The notes under the pieces were generated by a model. It was not told the DNA's origin. It did no database searches and was given only the letters and a program-made list of their open reading frames with translations. Below are positions 51,163 to 60,126 of a stretch of 64,000 nt of DNA, in pieces. The stretch comes from Treponema sp. (GTDB lineage Bacteria; Spirochaetota; Spirochaetia; Treponematales; Breznakiellaceae). The first letter of the stretch is position 1. Each line of letters begins with the position of its first letter. The position numbers and the translations under genes were made by a program. The stretch lies in the NCBI GenBank assembly GCA_009777535.1, contig WRLP01000004.1, positions 62,001-126,000 on the forward strand. The letters are read 5' to 3'.

Positions 51163-52863
51163 ATGTCAACAGTAGACGATAAAAAGATTATTTATTCCAT
51201 GTACCGGGTTTCCAAAAAGCACGGTACAAAGCAGGTTCTTAAAGATATCAACCTGTCGTACTTTTACGGTGCCAAAATCGGCGTATTGGGCCTTAATGGT
51301 TCGGGAAAATCAAGCCTGCTAAAAATACTGGCTGGTGTCGATACCGAGTTTTCCGGCGAAACCACCGTTAGCCCCGGCTATACAATCGGCTTTCTCGAAC
51401 AGGAGCCCTACCTGGAGCCCGGAAAAACCGTCAAGGAAATTGTGTCCGAGGGGGCGAGTGAACTGATGCAGTTGCTTGCTGAATTTGATAAGGTAAGCGA
51501 GGCTTTCGGTGAGCCTAATGCTGACTACGACAAGCTGGGTGTTAAGCAGGCTGAATTGCAGGAAAAGATAGAGGCGGCCGACGGCTGGAATCTGGACAGC
51601 CGCCTGGAACTGGCAATGGAAGCCCTGCGCTGTCCGCCCGGCGATGAAGCGGTGGATCATCTTTCCGGCGGGGAACGGCGGCGGGTTGCCCTGTGCCGGC
51701 TGCTTTTACAAAAGCCGGATATCCTTCTTTTGGATGAGCCAACCAATCATCTTGATGCGGAAACTGTTGCATGGCTGGAGCGCCATCTGCGCGATTATGC
51801 GGGAACGATCATTGCCGTTACGCACGACCGCTACTTTTTGGATAATGTAGCCGGCTGGATTCTTGAACTTGATCGCGGCGAGGGGATTCCCTGGAAGGGA
51901 AACTATTCAAGCTGGCTGGAGCAGAAAGAACAGCGCCTTGCCCTGGAAGAAAAGGGAGAAAGCGATCGACGTAAAACCCTGCAAAGGGAGCTTGAATGGA
52001 TACGCATGAGCCCCAAAGGCCGCCATGCAAAAAGCAAGGCACGTATTACCCATTACGAGAAACTTTTTCAGGATGATGAAAGGGAGCGCTCACGAGGAGC
52101 AGTTGCGAATAATAAAATCACCATTCCTGCCGGTCCGCACCTGGGCAAACTTGTTATAGAAGCTGCCGGGCTTTCCAAATCTTTCGGAGAGCGTGTGTTA
52201 TTCGAAAACATGGAATTTAACGTGCCGCCGGGAGCCTGCGTTGGAATCATCGGCCCCAACGGCGCCGGAAAAACGACGCTTTTCAAAATTATCACCGACA
52301 CGGAAATGCCCGACAAGGGCGAACTGCGCCTTGGGGAAAGCGTCAAACTGGGCTACGCCGATCAATTGCGCGCCAGCCTGGACGCTGACAAAAGCGTTTG
52401 GGAGCAGCTTTCAGACGGCCTGGATCTTATTAAACTGGGCTCCGGTCAGGGCGCGCGTGAGGTTAATTCGCGCGCATACTGCGCATGGTACAATTTTTCC
52501 GGCGCAGATCAGCAGAAAAAGACCGGTGTGCTCTCCGGCGGTGAAAGAAACCGCCTTAACCTTGCGATGATGCTGAAGGAAGGGGCAAACGTCCTTCTGC
52601 TGGATGAGCCGACAAATGACCTTGATGTAAATACACTGCGCGCACTGGAGGAGGCGCTGGATAACTTCGCCGGTGTTAGCCTTGTAATCAGCCACGACCG
52701 CTGGTTCCTGGACAGGATAGCGACCCATATCCTGGCCTTCGAGGACGGCGAAGTTATCTGGTACGACGGCAACTGGACGGAGTATGCCCAGTGGCGCCGT
52801 GAAAAACTGGGCGCCGGCGCAGACAGCCCGCACCGCTATGTGTACCGCAAACTGGAACGGTAA
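51163..52863 (+). CDS. ettA: Energy-dependent translational throttle protein EttA (ABC-F)
   Basis: 566 aa from the ATG at 51163; an upstream in-frame opening at 51007 runs through the hydantoinase gene. Two ABC cassettes: Walker A LGLNGSGKSS and GPNGAGKTT, signatures LSGGERRRVALCRLLLQKPD and LSGGERNRLNLAMML, Walker B LLLDEPTNHLD and LLLDEPTNDLD. The linker ELEWIRMSPKGRHAKSKARI and the arm sequence are EttA-like. It binds the ribosomal E site and gates elongation according to ATP/ADP. No clear ribosome binding site; TACATT lies 7 nt before the ATG, a weak leaderless candidate. Confidence 0.93.
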   Translation: MSTVDDKKIIYSMYRVSKKHGTKQVLKDINLSYFYGAKIGVLGLNGSGKSSLLKILAGVDTEFSGETTVSPGYTIGFLEQEPYLEPGKTVKEIVSEGASELMQLLAEFDKVSEAFGEPNADYDKLGVKQAELQEKIEAADGWNLDSRLELAMEALRCPPGDEAVDHLSGGERRRVALCRLLLQKPDILLLDEPTNHLDAETVAWLERHLRDYAGTIIAVTHDRYFLDNVAGWILELDRGEGIPWKGNYSSWLEQKEQRLALEEKGESDRRKTLQRELEWIRMSPKGRHAKSKARITHYEKLFQDDERERSRGAVANNKITIPAGPHLGKLVIEAAGLSKSFGERVLFENMEFNVPPGACVGIIGPNGAGKTTLFKIITDTEMPDKGELRLGESVKLGYADQLRASLDADKSVWEQLSDGLDLIKLGSGQGAREVNSRAYCAWYNFSGADQQKKTGVLSGGERNRLNLAMMLKEGANVLLLDEPTNDLDVNTLRALEEALDNFAGVSLVISHDRWFLDRIATHILAFEDGEVIWYDGNWTEYAQWRREKLGAGADSPHRYVYRKLER

Positions 52864-52867
52864 GTAG

Positions 52868-54025
52868 TTAACTTATTGCCTTATTCTTACCCTTGTTATG
52901 CGCTTTTCTGCGGCGCCTTTTCGGCTCGCCGCCGGTGTGTGATTCGCCTGTTTCCTGCGTCCGGGGCTTCGGCCCTTCAATAAAATGAGACCTTTTAATG
53001 TTAATGCCATGAGACACGAAAAAACGCTTTACTGCGTGTTCCATCTCGAAGCGGGGGGGATTCATGGGTAATACAAAACGGCGCGCTTCGGTAAAAACCG
53101 TCTTGTAGTTTTCCGAAGCCCCCAGATTCCAGTCGACGCTTTCTTCCAGGTAATCATTTATTAGCGCCCCCAGCGCCTGACCGGGAATGTCCTTAAAGCC
53201 ATTTTGATTCAGTGCGGCAAGGCTGGTCAGGTAGCGCCGGCGGAAATTGGGATTATCGTGCATAATAGCGGCGGCCCTTGGCTGCAGATAACGGTACAGG
53301 CCGTATCTGTCCAGGGCATCCACAATGAGAGCTGCCTGGGAAGAATGAATTATCTTTAAAATTTCTTCCGTTAATCGCGAAGACGAAACGGAAGACAGAA
53401 GCGGGGACTGTTTCCTTATTTTCCATATCAGGCGCAGAGGCAGGGCAAAGCCGGATATTGCGGAGTATTTAACCGCACGAATCATCCGCACAGGATCGTC
53501 GGTGAAAATTTCCGCAAGAGAAATGACCGGTCTTACAAGCTTGCGCCTGATGTCCTTCATACCTCCGACATAATCAACTACAATCTGCTGCTGCGGATCG
53601 TAGAACAGGGAGTTCATTGTAAAATCCCTGCGCAGGACATCTTCGTCAATGGCGCCGAAGGTATTGCTGGAGGTCCCGTCCCGAAGCGAGCGGAATGTTG
53701 AAACCTCGAAGATTCTCTGTCCGAAATAAACATGCACCAGGCGGAAACGCCTGCCGATAATTCTGGAGTTACGGAAAACTTTTTTTATCTTTAGGGGACT
53801 GGCTTCGCTGGCAATATCAAAATCTTTTGGTTTTTTTCCCAGAATCAAATCACGGACAGCGCCGCCCACTATGTAAGTTTCAAAGCCTGCTTCTTTCAGT
53901 TTTCTTACAATGAGCAGGGCTTCGGTGTCTACATCATCAAAATTGATCTTGTGCTCGTCGCGGGTATAAACGAGAGCCTTCTTTATCAGTTTACCGTTTT
54001 TACCGGTTGAATATCTAATCCTCAT
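52868..54025 (-). CDS. pcnB: Poly(A) polymerase / CCA-type nucleotidyltransferase (PcnB-like)
   Basis: 385 aa. The nucleotidyltransferase head has VGGAVRDLILGKKPKDFDIASEA with the catalytic aspartates, GRRFRLVHV, and RRDFTMNSLFYDP; then DPVRMIRAVKYSA and a helical body. A very basic tail (RRRKAHNKGKNK) resembles that of E. coli poly(A) polymerase I. A second, shorter-headed enzyme starts at 63721, so this copy probably adds poly(A) and the other CCA; the split is inferred. The start overlaps the upstream hydrolase stop by 11 bp. It converges on ettA with 4 bp between stops. Confidence 0.85.
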   Translation of the reverse strand: MRIRYSTGKNGKLIKKALVYTRDEHKINFDDVDTEALLIVRKLKEAGFETYIVGGAVRDLILGKKPKDFDIASEASPLKIKKVFRNSRIIGRRFRLVHVYFGQRIFEVSTFRSLRDGTSSNTFGAIDEDVLRRDFTMNSLFYDPQQQIVVDYVGGMKDIRRKLVRPVISLAEIFTDDPVRMIRAVKYSAISGFALPLRLIWKIRKQSPLLSSVSSSRLTEEILKIIHSSQAALIVDALDRYGLYRYLQPRAAAIMHDNPNFRRRYLTSLAALNQNGFKDIPGQALGALINDYLEESVDWNLGASENYKTVFTEARRFVLPMNPPRFEMEHAVKRFFVSHGINIKRSHFIEGPKPRTQETGESHTGGEPKRRRRKAHNKGKNKAIS

Positions 54026-54986
54026 TAAAATTACCGCAGCGTTTAAGAATCCAGGAAAGCAGATTATCAGTTACTTCTTCCCGGTTGATTTCATTGAATG
54101 GTTCATGCCTGGCGCCAGGGTAAAGCACGAATTCCAAATCACAGAGCCCAAGCGAACGGTAGGCATTTACAAGGGCGGTCGGACTTGCCCCCATATCTCC
54201 GACAGGATCGGCGTTACCGGAAAAAATATACACCGGCAGATTTGGATTTATCCCCGCCAGTGCGCGCGGCTGATGAATACGAAATAATCCCCTGGCAAGG
54301 TCCCTGTAAAATCCGGAGGAACAGAGAAATCCGCATAAGGGATCCCGCACATAGGCGTCCACTTCTTTTTCATCCCTTGAAAGCCAGTCAAACTCCGTTC
54401 GGTTGGGCTTAAAGGAATTGTTGTAGGAGCCATCCGCCATGGCTTTGGCTATTTTAGAGCCTTTACGCTGTCCGCAAAAGAAGGCCAATGCAGTCATAGC
54501 GGGAACCCCTGCCCTGACCTTAAAGCCGTCTGGCCCCCTCGTCCCAGAAAGGATACAGCCCGCAAGGCCGGATGAGTGTTCTTCAATATAGCTCTGCGCA
54601 ATAAAGGAGCCCCAGGAATGTCCCAACAGAAAAACAGGAACGCCGGGCCTTAACCTTATAATTTCTGAATTGATGATATGAATATCCCGGGTAACGCGCA
54701 GAAAACCGTCATTATCGGCGCAATGACCCAAAAGCCCTCCCCTGCCAGGCTTGTTGATATCGGGATTGGCCGTCTTACCATGCCCGCGCTGATCCGCTGC
54801 CCATGTTTCAATCCCCACCTGGGCAAATTTCGCAGCCAAACGCTCGTATCTTTGGGCATGCTCGGCCATGCCGTGAATAATATGAAGAATTGCCGCCGGT
54901 TTTCCCTCCGGATCGGAAGGGCTCCAGCGAATTAAAGATAGCCTGGTTCCGTCATCACTCTCAAGCCAGGTGTCATTGCGAACCAT
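54015..54986 (-). CDS. Lysophospholipase/monoacylglycerol lipase-like alpha/beta hydrolase
   Basis: 323 aa, Hydrolase_4 family: HIIHGMAEHAQRYERLA, DQRGHGKT, nucleophile S124 in LGHSWGS, an aspartate in IFSGNADPVGD and the histidine in YPGARHEPFNE. No signal peptide, so it acts in the cytoplasm on a lipid ester. TTGCCA-17-TAAAAT places the start of transcription on the ATG (six nucleotides after the -10) and there is no usable ribosome binding site: leaderless candidate. The stop overlaps the pcnB start. Confidence 0.9.
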   Translation of the reverse strand: MVRNDTWLESDDGTRLSLIRWSPSDPEGKPAAILHIIHGMAEHAQRYERLAAKFAQVGIETWAADQRGHGKTANPDINKPGRGGLLGHCADNDGFLRVTRDIHIINSEIIRLRPGVPVFLLGHSWGSFIAQSYIEEHSSGLAGCILSGTRGPDGFKVRAGVPAMTALAFFCGQRKGSKIAKAMADGSYNNSFKPNRTEFDWLSRDEKEVDAYVRDPLCGFLCSSGFYRDLARGLFRIHQPRALAGINPNLPVYIFSGNADPVGDMGASPTALVNAYRSLGLCDLEFVLYPGARHEPFNEINREEVTDNLLSWILKRCGNFNED

Positions 54987-54992
54987 GGGGTA

Positions 54993-55021
54993 ATTTTATC
55001 CTTTTAGGGCTATCATGGCAA
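54993..55021 (-). promoter_or_regulatory. Promoter of the hydrolase gene (leaderless)
   Basis: Minus strand TTGCCA (55016-55021), 17-bp spacer, TAAAAT (54993-54998), then six nucleotides to the ATG at 54986. Both hexamers match consensus at 5 of 6. Confidence 0.7.
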
Positions 55022-55037
55022 TGCGGGTACTGGCGGT

Positions 55038-55066
55038 CTGACAATTTGAAATATAGAGGGTATAAT
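55038..55066 (+). promoter_or_regulatory. Promoter of the beta-propeller gene (leaderless)
   Basis: CTGACA at 55038-55043, 17-bp spacer, perfect TATAAT at 55061-55066, then seven nucleotides to the GTG at 55074. Divergent from the hydrolase promoter, with 16 bp between the two -35 elements. Confidence 0.7.
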
Positions 55067-55073
55067 ATCTCTT

Positions 55074-56801
55074 GTGATAACCGGGTGTAAAAAGATATTG
55101 ATATTTCTCCTGGCAGCTCCCGTTTTTGCCCAGAATCCCGTGCAGGACAGAAATCAGGGGCTGGTAACCAGCGAACCGGTGTGGAGGCAGGCTCTGGGCG
55201 GGGCTGTAACCGCCCTGCCATCGGTGCAGGCGCAGTCGGCGGTTGTAACCCTGGACGGCGGTAATATAAGAGCATACTCTACTTCCGGCAGACCCCTGTG
55301 GAGTTATTTTTCCGGCGGAAGGCTGAGCCCCTATGTAAGCCGTTCCAGGGAAGGCACTTCGTATATTTCCCGGACAAACGGCACACTCATCGCGATCAAC
55401 CGTTCGGGCAGGGAACTGTGGAGGGTAAATCCCGGAGGGCAGCTTTCAGGGCATGTCATCGCCGGATGGGACGGCAGGCTCTTTGTCCCCACGGGCAGCA
55501 GGCTTTCCTGTTATACGTCATCGGGAAATCTGCTGTGGGTTAACAACTTTGAAAATCCTATCAGTATAAGTCCGCAGCTCGACCAGGGCGGCGGCATAAT
55601 TCTGGCGCTGGAAAATAATGAAGTTTTGCATATCGATCCCTTTGGAAGAATGCACTCGTGGGGCTTATCAGCGAAGCCGTTGATAATACTTTCACTTATT
55701 CCGACAACGGGCGAAGCCGGTGAAAAATTTCCAAGGATAATGGCGCTCTTTCAGGACGGCACCATAGAGATTCTGAGTGAAGCCGGTGAATGGTTTATAC
55801 CGGCCCAGGCCGGCGCAAGCTCACGGCCAATGCCAAGGCTTCCCGCAAGACCGGCTGCCGCAGGCAGCTGGGGAAACAATGCAGCTGTTGCATTAACGGA
55901 TGGCAGAACCCTTTTATTTTCAGCTGACAGAATGGAAACACTATGGACAGGGGACAGCCATATCAGGCTGACCAACAGCGGCGGAAACGAAACGGAAGTG
56001 GTCTATGATGAGCGGGGAGTTTATGTACTGAGCAGGAACGGCGCCACCTGTTTTACCGCCGAAGGCAGGCGGCTCTGGTACACGCTTTTAACAAATGCCG
56101 CGGCAATTCCCGCTTTCGGCGATGACGGCGTACTTTATTCCGGAAGTCAGGACTGGATACTTAATGCGTACAAGCTGGAGGATCGAATTCTGCCGGTAAA
56201 ACTGGCGCTGTACGGCCCAGCCCCCGAAGGCACTTATGGAACAGGAAACCCTCCGCGCTCGCCGTGGGCAGAATTCCCCATGCTTTTCAGCGAGAACCAA
56301 ATAATGGACAGGCTTAACTCCATGGGCAGCGACATCAGGGCCGGCAGGGTTGGTACAAACGAGCTTGCCTGGACAGCCTGGCTCATGGAAACCTCCGGCC
56401 TTTCCCGCTCTGCCCAGGAGATACGCAGCCGCATCACTGCCCTTGGCCTGTTAGGCCACATCGGCTCGCGGGAAACAATCCCATGGCTTACCAATTTGTT
56501 TAACAGGGAAACTGATGCGGCTGTAAAAGCTGCGGCGGCATCAGCCATCGGAGCAATCGGCGTCGATCCGGAGGGAATTGCAATCCGCGCCTTCCTCGAT
56601 ACAGTCTCTTATTCGTCAAGCCCGCAGGACGAGCAGTTTCTGGCATCGGTTGCCGCGGCAACCGGAGCGCTATGCCGCTTTTCCGGCCCGCCGCTCAGCG
56701 ATGCCGGCGTAAGGATACTGACAATGCTTTCCGCTGACACACGCTCCCCGGCAGTTAGACGTCAGGCCCGCACCGAGCTGGCGTCCCTCGGCCTTAGGTA
56801 A
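55074..56801 (+). CDS. Exported PQQ-type beta-propeller protein with HEAT-like tail
   Basis: 575 aa. The signal peptide ends at VFAQ. Residues about 35-390 contain repeated PQQ/WD-like blades (VVTLDGGNIRAYSTSGRPLWSY, LIAINRSGRELWRVNPGG, LSCYTSSGNLLWVNNF, GATCFTAEGRRLWYTL), and the last 150 residues are helical with a HEAT pattern (ETIPWLTNLFNRETDAAVKAAAASAIGAIG). The combination suggests a periplasmic scaffold; no cofactor ligands point to an enzyme. GTG at 55074 is chosen because the TATAAT promoter sits 7 nt upstream and no later start would keep the signal peptide intact. Confidence 0.8.
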   Translation: MITGCKKILIFLLAAPVFAQNPVQDRNQGLVTSEPVWRQALGGAVTALPSVQAQSAVVTLDGGNIRAYSTSGRPLWSYFSGGRLSPYVSRSREGTSYISRTNGTLIAINRSGRELWRVNPGGQLSGHVIAGWDGRLFVPTGSRLSCYTSSGNLLWVNNFENPISISPQLDQGGGIILALENNEVLHIDPFGRMHSWGLSAKPLIILSLIPTTGEAGEKFPRIMALFQDGTIEILSEAGEWFIPAQAGASSRPMPRLPARPAAAGSWGNNAAVALTDGRTLLFSADRMETLWTGDSHIRLTNSGGNETEVVYDERGVYVLSRNGATCFTAEGRRLWYTLLTNAAAIPAFGDDGVLYSGSQDWILNAYKLEDRILPVKLALYGPAPEGTYGTGNPPRSPWAEFPMLFSENQIMDRLNSMGSDIRAGRVGTNELAWTAWLMETSGLSRSAQEIRSRITALGLLGHIGSRETIPWLTNLFNRETDAAVKAAAASAIGAIGVDPEGIAIRAFLDTVSYSSSPQDEQFLASVAAATGALCRFSGPPLSDAGVRILTMLSADTRSPAVRRQARTELASLGLR

Positions 56802-56872
56802 GGTAAAAGAGCGAAAATTTTAACCACGAACAGCACGAACTTGTTGTTTAGGCAAAATTTCTGCCTCAGAGT

Positions 56873-56901
56873 TTGACAAACACACGGGCCGCCCTTAAAA
56901 T
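56873..56901 (+). promoter_or_regulatory. Promoter of the MBL-fold lipoprotein gene
   Basis: Perfect TTGACA at 56873-56878, 17-bp spacer, TAAAAT at 56896-56901; leader about 25 nt with AGGGCTGG. Confidence 0.75.
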
Positions 56902-56931
56902 TTAAACATATTTAAAAACAGGGCTGGTCTT

Positions 56932-58005
56932 ATGAAAAAGGGAATTATCGCTATTTTGTTTCTTTTGATTTTTTTGGTTTTAACTGTTGGATGTGCAAGT
57001 CCGGCAGATGGAGAACAAAGGGTTTTCGGGAGCGGGGATCTGAACATTCATTTCCTGGAACTTGGCAACAAATACACCGGGGACTCCGTTTATATCAATT
57101 ATGGTGATATTGATATCATTATTGATGCGGGATCGAAACAAAGTTCTGCGGCGACCATTCGCGCCTACATAGACAACCATATACAGGACGGTAAAATAGA
57201 GTATGTTATCGCCACCCATGCGCATGAGGATCATATTGCCGGTTTTTACACCACAACGACAACCGCCGGAATTTTTGACTCTTACGAAATCGACATAATA
57301 ATTGATTTCCCCATGACAAACAGCACTACGGCTACATATAACAATTATAAAAGGGATCGCGACAGAGCTGTGGCAAGAGGCGCCGCGCATTACACTGCCC
57401 TTGAATGTTATAACAATGAAGGTGCAGCGCAGCGTGTCTGGAATCTTGGCGGCGGCGTTGAGCTTGAAATTCTGTACAACTACTACTACGAAAACTACAC
57501 AAGCATCGAAAACAATTATTCAGTAGCAGTAAGAATAAATCAGGACGGCAGGCAGTATCTTTTTACAGGCGATTTGGAAAGGGACGGCGAAGAAAGACTG
57601 GTAGATTTTTATGCTGATAACTTCGGCGGGCTGGGGCGTTGTACGCTTTACAAGGGCGGACATCATGGCTCAAGAACATCCAGCAATGTAAAACTGATGG
57701 AGGCAATCAGGCCGGAATATGTGTGCGTCTGTTCATGCACCGGCTCGTCCGAATACAACGCCAACCCCCAGAATGTATTTCCTTCCCAGGATTTTATAAA
57801 TCGTGTTGCACCTTACACAGACAGGGTTTATGTTACAACGCTTGTAACGGATTATGCGGGCAATCAATTCGAGCCGCTTAACGGAAATATTATTTTTTCG
57901 GTTTCGCAGGGCAATATATCCGTAGCAGGCAGCAATAACAGCCTAAAGCTGAAAGATACCCCGTGGTTCATGGAAAACAGGAACATGCCCGCAGATTGGA
58001 GGTAA
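56932..58005 (+). CDS. MBL-fold metallohydrolase lipoprotein (ComEC C-terminal-like)
   Basis: 357 aa. Lipobox ends at C21 (TVGC). The metal-binding THAHEDH motif has H96, H98, D100, H101; IDAGSK comes before and FTGDLERDGEE and KGGHHGSRTS after, the pattern shared with the hydrolase domain at the C-terminus of the DNA-uptake protein ComEC. Here it stands alone, anchored to a membrane outside the cytoplasm. Substrate unknown; a nuclease or phosphodiesterase role is possible. Confidence 0.87.
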   Translation: MKKGIIAILFLLIFLVLTVGCASPADGEQRVFGSGDLNIHFLELGNKYTGDSVYINYGDIDIIIDAGSKQSSAATIRAYIDNHIQDGKIEYVIATHAHEDHIAGFYTTTTTAGIFDSYEIDIIIDFPMTNSTTATYNNYKRDRDRAVARGAAHYTALECYNNEGAAQRVWNLGGGVELEILYNYYYENYTSIENNYSVAVRINQDGRQYLFTGDLERDGEERLVDFYADNFGGLGRCTLYKGGHHGSRTSSNVKLMEAIRPEYVCVCSCTGSSEYNANPQNVFPSQDFINRVAPYTDRVYVTTLVTDYAGNQFEPLNGNIIFSVSQGNISVAGSNNSLKLKDTPWFMENRNMPADWR

Positions 58006-58028
58006 TCGTGACAGTCTCCATGTACATT

Positions 58029-58200
58029 AACTAAGTAACAATAATCCACTGATTTACACGGATTTTCACGGATTATTTTATCATTGTTTCCACAGTTTTA
58101 ATTAAATTTTAATCCGTGTTAATCCACTTAATCCGTGGTAATCCGTGGTAACCCTTTTAATTCGTGTTAATCCGTGTTAATCCGTGCTAATCCGTGGTTA
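58029..58200. repeat. AATCCGTG-type 10-bp tandem repeats with inverted copies
   Basis: Eight or so copies of TAATCCGTG(G/T) at about 10-bp steps from 58111 to 58197 (starts 58111, 58121 variant, 58130, 58140, 58159 variant, 58169, 58179, 58189), preceded at 58050-58077 by the complement CACGGATT twice. The two groups could pair. No coding potential. This is most of the 260-bp gap between the MBL gene and the next gene. Confidence 0.8.
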
Positions 58201-58253
58201 CCCGCCTTATACATCTTCGCAAAATTCCCTCTGCTTTTTTTTTATACCTGTGA

Positions 58254-58259
58254 TATAAT
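58254..58259 (+). promoter_or_regulatory. Extended -10 (leaderless candidate)
   Basis: TATAAT preceded by TGA (TGn), six nucleotides before the ATG at 58266; no ribosome binding site. Confidence 0.6.
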
Positions 58260-58265
58260 GTTCGT

Positions 58266-58775
58266 ATGAATATTCGCGGATTTTGCTTGAAACTGATTTT
58301 TTCGGCTTTATGCCTGATTTTGTCCGCCTTGCCGGTTTTTGCCCAGGAAACAGCTCCGAGGGGCGAGGATTTATGGGTATGCCCCATTGCAGAAACCGCA
58401 ATGTACAGCCCGAACGACATCGCATTCGGCGGTGGGCTTGCCCTGGGTTACGGCAATGGCATTGCATTCGGCGTCAGGGTGCTGTTCGCATTCGATGCCG
58501 ACAACCACGGCCTTGTGGAATCGCTTTTATTTCTTCGCCTGTATCTGACCGGCAAATCGGTCAATTTCGGCCCCTTTGTCCAGTTTTATGGAGGCCCGGT
58601 TGTATTTACTTACCAGGGCCTTGAAACCGCTGACAGGGGAATCGGCACAATCTCGATAGGAGCAAGCGCTGGCTGGCGTTTCCGGCTGGGCAACTTATGG
58701 TTCATCGAACCGGCTGTCCGCTTTGGGTATCCCCATATTGCCGGCGGCGGCATTTCGGCAGGGCTTAGAAGGTAA
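58266..58775 (+). CDS. Small outer-membrane beta-barrel-like protein
   Basis: 169 aa. Signal peptide cleaved near VFAQ. The mature part alternates aromatic and small residues in beta-strands with glycine-rich turns (FGGGLALGYGNGIAFGVRVLFAF, GGPVVFTY, ISIGASAGWRFRLGNLWFIEPAVRFGYP), as in small eight-stranded barrels. The family is common in treponemes but unnamed to me. Predicted leaderless from the extended -10 six bases before the ATG. Confidence 0.65.
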   Translation: MNIRGFCLKLIFSALCLILSALPVFAQETAPRGEDLWVCPIAETAMYSPNDIAFGGGLALGYGNGIAFGVRVLFAFDADNHGLVESLLFLRLYLTGKSVNFGPFVQFYGGPVVFTYQGLETADRGIGTISIGASAGWRFRLGNLWFIEPAVRFGYPHIAGGGISAGLRR

Positions 58776-58834
58776 AAGTTAGAAGGGAAAAGGTAAAAAA
58801 AACGCTGTATTTGATATTTGTTATTTGATATTTA

Positions 58835-59797
58835 TCACCGCAGCGGGAACGATTCAAAGCCAGCCGTACGTAATTGCGCGATGCCCTGATTTGCATCGGC
58901 GGCAGGAACGATAACGGCCCAGCGCTCGCCGCCGTCAACAATGCGCCTTTCCATGACAGGGGAAAAACCCGCTCTTGTTAATTGATCCATCTGTGCGTTT
59001 GCATTTGCCTGCTGGCTGAAAACGCCCGTTTGCAGCCTTGCCGTTCCTGGCTGTGCAGGAGCAGGGCTTTGAACCGGCGCGGCGGGAACTGCTTCAGGAC
59101 GGGCGGGCACGGCGGGGCCGGATGCAACCGCCGCGGTTTGCGCAACTGCCCCATCCCACCCGGGAAAAAGCAGCCACAGGGGGTTTGGCTTTGCGCTGAC
59201 GACAGGTGCGGCGGCGGATGCGGATGCGGCGATGAGGGCCTCGGGGCTTTGGGGGAATTCGGCAAGCAGTCTCTGTTTCCACGCTTCGGCCGATGTGCTG
59301 TCGAGGGCAGTTTTCCAAAGAGTATAATAAATCTCACTTCTCAGTTGAATGTAAAGAGGACTGCCCGCCAGCGCGCCAAGAGCCGAAAGATCACCCCTCC
59401 ATGCTTTTATGCTTGCATCCAGAAAGTGTGCACGCTGCGAGACAGGCGAAGTATTTGAGTTCAGCAGGGGTCTTATTGCCGCAGTAGCCCTGTCCCACTC
59501 GCCCATTGCCGCCAGACAATAGGCGCATGAGAGCAGTGCGCTGTCGTCCACCATTGGATTGGCGGCGGCAGCCTCCAGCCAGTTTTTGGCGGCGTTTTCC
59601 AGGTCGCCTGAAAGCTGGCGTATCTGTGCAAGACGGGTTAAAGCCTGCCGCCGCTCGGCTCCTGAGACACCGGGGCGGTTCAGAGTGTTTTCGATATTTT
59701 GAATTTCAGAGGCAAGGCTAGAAGGCTCCCCCGACTGGGCAAAAAGAGGGGCGGCAATCAGAAAAAACACATAGAGGGACAGAGCTGTTTTTGTCAA
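58835..59797 (-). CDS. Exported TPR protein with SPOR domain
   Basis: 320 aa. Signal peptide ends at LFAQ. Residues 30-190 are TPR-like helices (LTRLAQIRQLSGDLENAAKNWLEAA), 195-245 an Ala/Pro-rich linker, and 248-320 a SPOR domain (ARLQTGVFSQQANANAQMDQLTRAGFSP...WAVIVPA). SPOR domains bind denuded glycan strands at the septum. It may help cell division or wall turnover. The start overlaps the upstream LapA-like gene by 4 bp. Confidence 0.87.
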   Translation of the reverse strand: MTKTALSLYVFFLIAAPLFAQSGEPSSLASEIQNIENTLNRPGVSGAERRQALTRLAQIRQLSGDLENAAKNWLEAAAANPMVDDSALLSCAYCLAAMGEWDRATAAIRPLLNSNTSPVSQRAHFLDASIKAWRGDLSALGALAGSPLYIQLRSEIYYTLWKTALDSTSAEAWKQRLLAEFPQSPEALIAASASAAAPVVSAKPNPLWLLFPGWDGAVAQTAAVASGPAVPARPEAVPAAPVQSPAPAQPGTARLQTGVFSQQANANAQMDQLTRAGFSPVMERRIVDGGERWAVIVPAADANQGIAQLRTAGFESFPLR

Positions 59798-60126
59798 AAT
59801 CCTTTTCCGCTATAAGAATCATCTACAGGGTATAGAGGGGCAGGCTCATCTTCGGAAGCCTTATCCTTCTTTTTACCCCATTTCCTCAATGGTTTTACAA
59901 CATCATTCTTTATCAGCTTTTCCCTGCGTTTTCTTTCAGCGCTGATAACAACGGGTATGGCGCAGAACATTCCGAAGAAGAACGAGGCAAAGGCAGTTAA
60001 AAAAACTGGTACCTCATTAAAGGTGATAAAACCAAAACTGATATCACATTTATTGCCCAGGTTAAAGGTAATAAAAGCCAGAAATATCGCGAAAACAATG
60101 ACTAATCCAATCAATCGCCAGGGCAT
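59794..60126 (-). CDS. LapA-like small membrane protein
   Basis: 110 aa with two membrane helices (about 5-25 and 40-62) and a basic-then-acidic cytoplasmic tail. The pattern (helix, FNLGN, FGFITFNEVPVFLTAFASFFFGM, charged helix) fits the LapA/DUF1049 family linked to envelope assembly. Translationally linked on both sides: 16-bp overlap with miaB and 4-bp with the SPOR gene. Confidence 0.75.
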   Translation of the reverse strand: MPWRLIGLVIVFAIFLAFITFNLGNKCDISFGFITFNEVPVFLTAFASFFFGMFCAIPVVISAERKRREKLIKNDVVKPLRKWGKKKDKASEDEPAPLYPVDDSYSGKGF

